5,170 nt of DNA, from positions 1 through 5,170 of the forward strand of contig JALHLL010000230.1 of NCBI GenBank assembly GCA_022844575.1. Reading direction: 5' to 3'. The translations under genes were made by a program, and so were the position numbers. The notes under the pieces were generated by a model, which was not told the origin of the DNA, searched no databases, and worked only from the letters and a program-made list of their open reading frames with translations. This DNA comes from a bacterium (GTDB taxonomy: Bacteria; Bacteroidota; Ignavibacteria; Kapaibacteriales; UBA961). Positions 1 through 4,197 of the stretch are shown here, piece by piece (the stretch's first letter is position 1; each line of letters starts with the position of its first letter).

Positions 1-477
1 CCGGTTAAAAACTATGCAGAATTACGTAAAGCGGTAACGGCACATAAACCCGGTGAAAGAGTTGCTGTAACGTATAAGCGAAATGGCGAAGAATCGATGA
101 TGCACATAACTTTAAGCAGTTTGGCAGAGACGCGTCGTGAATTAGTTTCCACATTGGAAAAACGCTGTGCGGAAAACCCATCAATGCCGAAAGCGGGTAC
201 CGAACAATCAACAACACAAATGACACCTGAAGCAATCGCGGTTAACCCCAACCCGACAAGCGGACTTGCGACTGTTCGTTTTAACTCCGCAACTACCGAT
301 AACATATCTGTTGCTGTAACGGATATGGAAGGACGAGAAGTAATGTCATTAGATCAGACGGCATTCGTAGGAACAGTTGAGGTTCCGGTGGACTTAACGG
401 AATTACCGAAGGGTATTTACTTTGTTAATATTACACAGAATGGGCAAACACACTCACAAAGAATAATTGTTCAATAA
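1..477 (+). CDS. 3' part of a secreted PDZ-domain protein with T9SS type A C-terminal sorting domain (5'-truncated by window edge)
   Basis: The frame is open from base 1, so the gene starts upstream of the window; the ATG at 97 is internal. 158 codons are visible. Visible residues 1-41 (PVKNYAELRKAVTAHKPGER, then VAVTYKRNGEE and ITLSSL) read as the last third of a PDZ domain: helix, then 'KPG-x-x-V-x-V-x-Y-x-R-N-G' and a closing strand. Residues 42-77 are a polar linker. Residues 78-158 are a T9SS sorting domain: NPNPTSG at 82-88, a beta-sandwich with 'VTDMEGREV' at 106-114, 'LPKGIYFVNI' at 135-144, and the terminal strand QRIIVQ. Such a tail directs export through the outer membrane, with anchoring or release at the surface. 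PDZ plus sorting domain is typical of secreted proteases or peptide-binding surface proteins, but the catalytic part, if any, is outside the window. Family assignment is strong; the enzyme class is unknown. Confidence 0.9.
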   Translation, partial: PVKNYAELRKAVTAHKPGERVAVTYKRNGEESMMHITLSSLAETRRELVSTLEKRCAENPSMPKAGTEQSTTQMTPEAIAVNPNPTSGLATVRFNSATTDNISVAVTDMEGREVMSLDQTAFVGTVEVPVDLTELPKGIYFVNITQNGQTHSQRIIVQ

Positions 478-495
478 ACCGTTTTTAGGTTAGAC

Positions 496-535
496 AATAA
501 AAAAGGATACTTCGTTTGAAGTATCCTTTTTTATT
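496..535. terminator. Bidirectional intrinsic terminator between converging genes
   Basis: A perfect 18-bp inverted repeat (496-513 and 518-535) encloses a 4-nt GTTT loop. The core is GGATACTTC/GAAGTATCC, flanked by an A-run on the left and a T-run on the right, so an RNA from either strand ends in a U-rich tail. It lies 18 nt after the plus-strand stop at 475-477 and 17 nt after the minus-strand stop at 553-555, so it can end both transcripts. Confidence 0.92.
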
Positions 536-552
536 AGGGCTATACTTTTTAC

Positions 553-903
553 TTAATGATCTTCAGGATTAACCAATTGTAACCAATGTCCGTCGGGGTC
601 GGTAAAGGTTAAACATTTGTCGCTACCGTCAGTACCCTTAAAAACAATACCTTTTTGTTCCAAAGTATTTTTAGCTTCTTCGAGATTATCGGTATAGAGT
701 ACCAATCCGAATGGTGCTGAAGCATAAGAAGAACCTGTAGGAGGTTTCCCCGGTCTTAGTAATAATTCATGTCCGCCGAATGCCAGCCACCGTACACTAC
801 CTTGATCGGCAATTAAAGGGCAACCGAGAATTGAGTGATAAAAATGAAAACTCTCGTCTATATTCTGAACGAATAATTCAATATGTCCGCCTTTTAATAC
901 CAT
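553..903 (-). CDS. VOC family protein (glyoxalase/bleomycin resistance fold), 116 aa
   Basis: A single VOC domain built from two beta-alpha-beta-beta-beta modules. Module 1 is 'GGHIELFVQNIDESFHFYHS' (5-24) to 'GGHELLLRP' (43-51). Module 2 is 'FGLVLYTDNLEEAKNTLEQK' (65-84) to 'FTDPDGHWLQLVNP' (100-113). The family includes lyases, dioxygenases and drug-binding proteins that usually place a metal at four positions, two per module. By inspection H7 and E46 occupy the first-module positions, but the second module has F65/G66 where His is usual and Q109 where Glu is usual. A standard glyoxalase I metal site is therefore not evident, and the substrate cannot be named. The gene starts 3 nt after the stop of the upstream VOC gene with no clear Shine-Dalgarno, which suggests translational coupling in one transcript. 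It is the last gene before the 496-535 terminator. Confidence 0.9.
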   Translation of the reverse strand: MVLKGGHIELFVQNIDESFHFYHSILGCPLIADQGSVRWLAFGGHELLLRPGKPPTGSSYASAPFGLVLYTDNLEEAKNTLEQKGIVFKGTDGSDKCLTFTDPDGHWLQLVNPEDH

Positions 904-906
904 AGT

Positions 907-1275
907 TTATTTTTTGCCGATAAATTCTATAATATTGCCGCTTGGGTCAATCGCCTGAAACCAATAGTCGGTATCATTCATTGCTATGGGCTCATCGTGA
1001 ATTATCTTTACGGCATTCTCCTTTAAGCGTTGAAATATTTCAGAGGTAGAATCCACTTCAAGAGCCAATGTACACCCTACGTTTTTTTTGTGTCTTTCGA
1101 GAGGTTCACAACCACCGATTAAATATATCCCCTGTGAATCATTGAGTGAAAAATAGCAAGAATGATCATTCATAGGAGACATATTATCCAAGCCGATGAT
1201 GTCTTTGTAAAAGGTGACAGCTTGCGAATAATCGGAAGCATAGATACTACCTAAACCAATTCCTTTAACAGCCAT
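907..1275 (-). CDS. VOC family protein (glyoxalase/bleomycin resistance fold), 122 aa
   Basis: A VOC domain: 'GIGLGSIYASDYSQAVTFYK' (5-24) with the typical 'D-x-x-x-A-x-x-F-Y' helix start and 'IIGLD' (26-30), then 'CTLALEVDSTSEIFQRLKE' (68-86) and the closing strand 'FQAIDPSGNIIEFIG' (106-120) with the family motif D-P-S-G-N and E117. The usual first-module metal His is absent (G7-L8-G9) and C68 sits where the second-module His is common, so only E117 of a classic metal set is visible. This points to a metal-free binding protein or a divergent enzyme. It follows the broken DUF4199 gene by 14 nt and precedes the next VOC gene by 3 nt. The pair may form a heterodimer, since VOC proteins often act as dimers sharing a site; that is inference. 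Confidence 0.9.
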   Translation of the reverse strand: MAVKGIGLGSIYASDYSQAVTFYKDIIGLDNMSPMNDHSCYFSLNDSQGIYLIGGCEPLERHKKNVGCTLALEVDSTSEIFQRLKENAVKIIHDEPIAMNDTDYWFQAIDPSGNIIEFIGKK

Positions 1276-1289
1276 AACAATTACCTTGA

Positions 1290-1790
1290 TTAAATGGAAG
1301 AAATGTTTTTTGTACGTACAAAAAATGCTATAATTGAAGAGAATAAAATACCTCCTATGGGAGGAACAGTAGCCGACAAGAACAAGTATGAACTCAAGGA
1401 AAAATGAGATTCAGCTTTAGAACGCGCCATTACAATATCATAACCTTCTTTTTCTGCGACTATTGTGGTATAGTCAATCATAGATTTGAAAAAATCAGGA
1501 TTAATAATTTCACTATAGATATATTGTCCTAGAACAGCAATAGGCGTACCAATAAGTGCCTATAGAAACCTGATAAAAAAGCCTGACGATAGGTTATAAT
1601 ACCGTTATTTTCTTTTTTCTTATCGCTGATAGTTTTATAAGTATAATATATCGGTATAAGAATAAATAGATTGGTCAAGTATGCATAGAGATGGATATAT
1701 TTTGTATATAAACCGAGTAAATACTCAGCCAACTATCCAGAGAAACGCCACTATGTCTGTAATAACAGCATACTTCAATTCAATGCGCAT
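1290..1790 (-). pseudogene. DUF4199-like membrane protein gene broken by two opposite single-base frameshifts
   Basis: From ATG 1790 the reading is MRIELKYAVITDIVAFLWIV-G, then TGA at 1727-1725. One extra base at about 1727-1730 moves the continuation to the next frame (EYLLGLYTKYIHLYAYLTN..., through 'NNGIITYRQAFLSGFY'), which runs to about 1562. There one base is missing (between 1562 and 1559) and the original frame returns with 'ALIGTPIAVLGQYIYSEIIN', then 'PDFFKSMIDY' and 'SSYLFLSATVPPIGGILFSS', ending at 1290. Rejoined, the product is about 166 residues with a membrane helix near the N-terminus, two in the middle and one at the end. That layout and 'YRQAFLSG...QYI...INPDF...' match what I recall of the DUF4199 family of Bacteroidota, whose function is unknown. 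Neither indel lies in a homopolymer. Either this is a very young pseudogene or the sequence holds two errors. The broken pieces 1732-1529 and 1481-1290 should not be annotated as separate genes. Confidence 0.78.
1306..1325. repeat. Perfect 20-bp palindrome inside the DUF4199-like gene
   Basis: TTTTTTGTAC at 1306-1315 is followed directly by its reverse complement at 1316-1325. It encodes the 'FFVRTKN' tail of the membrane protein. The stem is almost all A/T and has no spacer, so it may only reflect codon choice (TTT TTT GTA CGT ACA AAA). Confidence 0.6.
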
Positions 1791-1795
1791 GGAAA

Positions 1796-1801
1796 TTCCT
1801 T
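1796..1801 (-). promoter_or_regulatory. Shine-Dalgarno-like site for the DUF4199-like gene
   Basis: The minus strand reads AAGGAA five bases before the ATG at 1790. It supports 1790 as the original start rather than the internal TTG at 1732, which merely begins the shifted segment. Confidence 0.55.
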
Positions 1802-1816
1802 CCGCATTATGAGAGC

Positions 1817-1852
1817 AAAAAAAAGTCCGAAATATATCTTAATTTCGGACTT
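1817..1852 (-). terminator. Intrinsic terminator of the VOC gene at 1871-2236
   Basis: A perfect 11-bp stem (1823-1833 with 1842-1852, containing GTCCG/CGGAC) and an 8-nt loop. On the minus strand it runs into eight U residues (A-run 1817-1824). It lies 18 nt past the VOC stop and separates that gene from the DUF4199/VOC/VOC unit, which therefore needs its own promoter in or just after this hairpin. I could not identify one with confidence. Confidence 0.88.
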
Positions 1853-1870
1853 AAGAAAGGAAAAAGCTAC

Positions 1871-2236
1871 TTATGCAGCATTCGGATCGTTCTGCCACAA
1901 TCCGTGTACATTTCCATCCAGATCCGAGAAATATGCTACCCAGCCCATAGTCGGAACAGCCATTTTGGGCATTGTAATAGCACCACCCGCAGCAACTACT
2001 TTTTCGCAATATGTATCTACGGAATCAACACTAATAGCATTGATAATAGGTTGGTTCATACCTTCGCCTTTTTTGGCGATAGCACCGTCAATTCCCATGC
2101 CCTCGCCTGTGGAGCACATGAGGTAATTATCGCCATCACCCCAAGAATTTATATTCCAACCGAAAATGTCGGAAAAAAATTTAGCCGCACGTTGTGTATC
2201 TTCGGCAATGATTTCAAAATGAACCGGACGAGACAT
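1871..2236 (-). CDS. VOC family protein, 121 aa
   Basis: A single VOC domain of the subtype found in many small 'glyoxalase-like' proteins: 'MSRPVHFEIIAEDTQRAAKF' (1-20) with H6 and E8, 'FFSDIFGWNINSW' (20-32), a glycine-rich turn 'GDGDNYLMCSTGEGMGIDGA', the second-module start 'INAISVDSVDTYCEKVVAAG' (65-84), 'GGAITMPKMAVPTMGWVAYF' (84-103) and the closing 'SDLDGNVHGLWQND' (104-117). It differs clearly from the two VOC proteins at 553-1275, so this is not a recent tandem duplication. The product is cytoplasmic and its substrate unknown; the family includes lyases, dioxygenases and resistance proteins. The start is well supported by a strong ribosome binding site. It is probably a single-gene transcript, ended by the 1817-1852 terminator. 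Confidence 0.92.
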   Translation of the reverse strand: MSRPVHFEIIAEDTQRAAKFFSDIFGWNINSWGDGDNYLMCSTGEGMGIDGAIAKKGEGMNQPIINAISVDSVDTYCEKVVAAGGAITMPKMAVPTMGWVAYFSDLDGNVHGLWQNDPNAA

Positions 2237-2242
2237 AAATAA

Positions 2243-2248
2243 CTCCTT
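2243..2248 (-). promoter_or_regulatory. Strong Shine-Dalgarno site for the VOC gene at 1871-2236
   Basis: The minus strand reads AAGGAG, six bases before ATG 2236. It fixes that start. It is notable because many Bacteroidota genes lack such a site. Confidence 0.75.
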
Positions 2249-2397
2249 ATAAATAAATTAAAATAGAGAATAAAAGGCGCCGCATGCACCTTGTAGATAG
2301 CTTCACATGCCTGAAAAGCAAAATAGTATGTACCTGTTGAGTAACTTACTAAGAGAGAATTAGAAGTAATAACAACATCGCAAGGTTATATATTTTA

Positions 2398-2424
2398 CCC
2401 CGATACAGAAGAGTTGTATGGGGG
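2398..2424. other. Bulged hairpin in the gene-free gap
   Basis: CCCC (2398-2401), a single bulged G and ATACA (2403-2407) can pair with TGTAT (2415-2419) and GGGG (2420-2423) around a 7-nt loop. It has no U-run on either strand, so it is not an ordinary terminator. It could be an upstream leader element of the VOC gene, 162 nt before its ATG, or chance. Confidence 0.35.
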
Positions 2425-2503
2425 CATTATCGTCGTATTATAATGTAACTACGACATCCGTAAGATTTGATACACTTACTATACTCACAAGAACAAGTCG
2501 AAA

Positions 2504-2537
2504 TTAACGATTTGTATAAAAATACACAAATCGTTAA
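2504..2537 (-). terminator. Probable terminator after the YCII-like gene
   Basis: A perfect 12-bp stem, TTAACGATTTGT (2504-2515) with ACAAATCGTTAA (2526-2537), and a 10-nt loop, 17 nt past the stop at 2555-2557. The U-run on the minus side is short (UUAAUUU), while the plus side has AUAAUUUUU. Position favours the minus-strand gene, but efficiency may be low. Confidence 0.6.
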
Positions 2538-2554
2538 ATAATTTTTCAATGGAA

Positions 2555-2887
2555 TTACTGTGTAGAAATTTTACTTTCATTACTGAGTTGAACAAGGTTG
2601 CCATAATATACATCCCAAAACATAATTTCGGTTTTACCGATTTCATTCATCGGGCTGCCATTACTCAATTCTTGTGCATGTTCAGGCGAATCGGCATAGA
2701 TTAAGGTTAGACCTCCGCTATGGCTCTCAAAACCTCCACCTCCGCAAGCAATAAGATGCCCCTCAGTCTTTAGTTTTTTTAACCATTCCATAAGACGAGG
2801 TACTCTATTGGTAAACTCTTCTTGTATGAACGTTTCATCCGGTTTTTCGGATTTCCATATCAATGCGTAAATATCAGCCATAAACAT
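2555..2887 (-). CDS. YCII-related (YciI-like) dimeric alpha/beta-barrel protein, 110 aa
   Basis: The protein starts with strand 'MADIYALIWKS' (3-13), a long helix 'EEFTNRVPRLMEWLKKLKTE' (23-42), a glycine turn 'GHLIACGGGGFES' (43-55), strand 'GGLTLIYADSPEHAQELSNG' (58-77), then 'SPMNEIGKTEIMFWDVY' (78-94). This order matches YciI-type proteins, a ferredoxin-like fold that forms dimeric barrels and is often near ECF sigma factors or small oxidoreductases. In that family a His in the first helix and an Asp in a 'DP' motif after the second helix are commonly conserved. Here the likely equivalents are R31 and S78, so the usual putative active site seems absent. Translation may begin at ATG 2887 or at the second ATG, 2881 (MADIY), which fits the fold better; there is no Shine-Dalgarno to decide. 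Function unknown. Confidence 0.85.
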   Translation of the reverse strand: MFMADIYALIWKSEKPDETFIQEEFTNRVPRLMEWLKKLKTEGHLIACGGGGFESHSGGLTLIYADSPEHAQELSNGSPMNEIGKTEIMFWDVYYGNLVQLSNESKISTQ

Positions 2888-2917
2888 TTTAGGGGTTGTT
2901 ATTAGTTACAAAATGTA

Positions 2918-2946
2918 ATAATACTGAAAAGTGCTCTTTGTTTCAA
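2918..2946 (-). promoter_or_regulatory. Sigma70-like promoter of the YCII-like gene
   Basis: On the minus strand TTGAAA (2946-2941) and TATTAT (2923-2918) are separated by exactly 17 nt, each one mismatch from the classic consensus. The implied transcript starts near 2911, about 24 nt before ATG 2887. A TACATTTTG overlaps the -10 side and is one base too long to be the Bacteroidota TAnnTTTG box. Prediction by eye only. Confidence 0.42.
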
Positions 2947-2979
2947 GACAAATGAATGATACGGGCTGTTTTTTAACAT

Positions 2980-3129
2980 TTAATAGAGTATAAACACAGG
3001 ATTCGACAAAGGTAAGCCATAACTGTCCTTTAGAGTGCAGTAGTACAAACCGGGAGGAAGTCTGTTCTGATAATGGTCGTCCAAATTCCACCGTAAATGA
3101 TGCGAGGCGGATTCACAGGAGTTTTGTAG
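2980..3129 (-). pseudogene. Remnant of a T9SS/FlgD-like C-terminal domain of a secreted protein
   Basis: After an in-frame TAG (3132-3130) the minus strand stays open for 49 codons to TAA at 2982-2980. It reads 'ESASHHLRWNLDDHYQNRLP', then 'PGLYYCTLKDSYGLPLSNPVF' ending ILY. The pattern G/S-x-H-x-L-x-W-x-L-x-D...G/N-R-L-P-P-G-L-Y-Y-x-x-L is the hallmark of the last half of FlgD-Ig-like or T9SS type A sorting domains (compare LPKGIYFVNI in the gene at 1-477). It has no start codon or signal peptide, and the stop lies just ahead of it, so it cannot be a functional gene alone. It sits directly behind HPr, within 16 nt of its stop, and looks like the tail left after deletion of a larger gene. An alternative frame over the same bases (3091-2906) shows no protein-like pattern. 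Confidence 0.55.
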
Positions 3130-3144
3130 CTAGAGGTTAACAGC

Positions 3145-3411
3145 TTATAACTCTCCGAACCCATTATTGAAAAATTCAATTATCTCGGACTGCGCGGTAT
3201 CCTCATCAGCTCCTGTTACGCGGAGATATAACTTAGCACCTTGCTCGGCTGCGAGGGTCATGACACCGATTATACTTTTGGCATTGATATTCATGCCGTC
3301 GCGTTCAAGGTAAATATCGGATTTATACTTTGCGGCAAGTTTTACTAGCATTGCGGCAGGGCGTGTATGTAAGCCGGCGCGATTTTTTACTATTACTGTA
3401 CATTCTATCAT
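3145..3411 (-). CDS. ptsH: Phosphocarrier protein HPr, 88 aa
   Basis: Full-length HPr (the family is usually 85-90 residues). The active-site motif 'NRAGLHTRPA' (10-19) contains H15, phosphorylated by EI/PEP in the phosphotransferase system. The regulatory motif 'NAKSIIGVMTLAAEQGA' (43-59) contains S46, the site used by HPr kinase/phosphorylase in bacteria that have it. Both residues are present, so the protein should be able to carry phosphate and to be regulated. No EI, EII or HPr kinase gene is in the window; in many Bacteroidota and relatives HPr serves regulation rather than sugar uptake, which I infer could apply here. It starts 15 nt after the AAA+ ATPase gene and is probably the last gene of that operon. 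I see no convincing terminator behind it, only the sorting-domain remnant. Confidence 0.96.
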   Translation of the reverse strand: MIECTVIVKNRAGLHTRPAAMLVKLAAKYKSDIYLERDGMNINAKSIIGVMTLAAEQGAKLYLRVTGADEDTAQSEIIEFFNNGFGEL

Positions 3412-3426
3412 ATCTGTTGTGATTTT

Positions 3427-4164
3427 TTACGATAAATACCAAGCATTCGCTTGACGGCGGCTATCGCCAACCACATGCAAAATTTTAAACATTCCTTTAG
3501 TCCTATCTTCGTAGCGTACACGATTCGCTTTCGTATCGCCCACAAACATTTCGGTCATCAATTCATCATAATCTTTATTGCTCGTAACAAATACCCTGCC
3601 GCCACGCTCATGGGCATTGAGTACAACCTGTTTGAATAATCGTGATGAAAGGTGATAACCGCTATTCATATCATCAATTATCCATACTTGTCCGGGTTGT
3701 AGATTGGTTGATGTACTTAATGTAAACCTATCGGCAAATTGGAAGTTTGATTGTAAACCTCTTTTCATAAATTGTTTGCTGATTCCTACTGATATATGAC
3801 TTTTACCGATTCCAGCTTCACCATAAATATAAAGCCCCGCCCCTACGCTGTCATCATTGAATGAGATAAGTTTTTGGGCAAACAGTAGCATTTCCTCTTG
3901 GGACTCATTTTGCGGTTTGTAATTACTTAAATTGGAACAGAGGTTTTCTAATGGTAAAGTAGGGTTTCTATCATAAAAAAGCAAATCAAGGCGAATAGTG
4001 TCGAGAATATCCTTCGATAGTTTTGTATTGCTAATTCTAATGATTTTTTCCTCTTCATTACATTGAATCATCGCATCGGGATAATGTTTATCAAGTGTTG
4101 TAACAACAGCACTTGTAATCGGGGCAATATTCAAATGAAAATCAAAAGGAGAAAATTCCGACAT
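3427..4164 (-). CDS. DnaC/IstB-like AAA+ ATPase, 245 aa
   Basis: The nucleotide-binding core is clear: Walker A 'GEAGIGKS' (115-122) after the strand 'GLYIYG' (110-115), Walker B 'VWIIDD' (160-165), sensor 1 'VFVTSNKD' (191-198), and a basic segment with R215, R217 and R221 that may hold the arginine finger. Residues 1-85 form a separate N-terminal region without a motif I recognise. It is followed by 'ENLCSNLSNYKPQNESQEEM' (73-92), which resembles the lead-in of DnaC/IstB proteins. Such ATPases load the replicative helicase (DnaC/DnaI) or serve transposases (IstB). No transposase, DnaA box cluster or helicase gene is nearby, so a replication or cell-cycle role is possible but not shown. There is no DnaA domain IV (DNA-binding helix-turn-helix) at the C-terminus. 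It lies 33 nt behind the outer-membrane protein gene and 15 nt ahead of ptsH, probably on one transcript. Confidence 0.82.
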   Translation of the reverse strand: MSEFSPFDFHLNIAPITSAVVTTLDKHYPDAMIQCNEEEKIIRISNTKLSKDILDTIRLDLLFYDRNPTLPLENLCSNLSNYKPQNESQEEMLLFAQKLISFNDDSVGAGLYIYGEAGIGKSHISVGISKQFMKRGLQSNFQFADRFTLSTSTNLQPGQVWIIDDMNSGYHLSSRLFKQVVLNAHERGGRVFVTSNKDYDELMTEMFVGDTKANRVRYEDRTKGMFKILHVVGDSRRQANAWYLS

Positions 4165-4197
4165 ATTATTTTTTATGAAAGTATTTAATTATGTTTC

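Larger units (their letters stand above)
2237..2554. other. 318-bp gene-free gap between VOC and YCII-like genes
   Basis: I see no credible coding frame on either strand and no tRNA-like fold. It holds a ribosome binding site at the left (2243-2248), a terminator hairpin at the right (2504-2537) and a bulged hairpin near 2398-2424. It also has a weak 6-bp inverted repeat, GTCGTA 2432-2437 with TACGAC 2450-2455. The promoter of the 1871-2236 gene should lie here. The nearest Bacteroidota-like box on the minus strand is TATTTTG (2318-2324), one base short of TAnnTTTG and without a matching -33 element, so I do not annotate it. Confidence 0.6.

Noticed and set aside
5..305. Two minus-strand open frames (5-235 and 12-305)
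   Set aside because: Both are antisense to the PDZ/T9SS gene, whose protein motifs are unmistakable.
1290..1481. A separate 63-aa membrane protein
   Set aside because: The frame stays open upstream to about 1559 with family-like residues, so ATG 1481 is internal to the broken gene.
1529..1732. A separate 67-aa membrane protein with a TTG start
   Set aside because: It is the frame-shifted middle of the DUF4199-like gene; its last residues (after GFY) are out-of-frame noise.
1722..1732. Programmed +1 frameshift (prfB-like GGC TGA G)
   Set aside because: The prfB case relies on a slippery CUU codon and an internal Shine-Dalgarno. Here the P-site codon is GGC with poor re-pairing, no internal Shine-Dalgarno is seen, and a second opposite shift would still be needed.
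1809..2242. Plus-strand frames 1809-2126 and 1904-2242
   Set aside because: They are antisense shadows of the VOC gene; one begins inside its terminator.
3007..3014. TACCTTTG (TAnnTTTG) on the minus strand as a promoter of the YCII-like gene
   Set aside because: It lies within the sorting-domain remnant, has no TTG about 20 nt upstream, and is 120 nt from the start codon; the 2918-2946 site is better placed.
2906..3091. A 61-aa minus-strand protein
   Set aside because: No family pattern. It overlaps the more protein-like sorting-domain remnant in another frame and runs over the promoter of the YCII-like gene.
3451..3639. Plus-strand 62-aa frame
   Set aside because: Antisense to the Walker/sensor part of the AAA+ ATPase gene, with no recognisable motif.
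3427..4164. IstB of an IS21-type transposon
   Set aside because: No IstA transposase, terminal inverted repeats or target duplication is visible; the neighbours are housekeeping-type genes.
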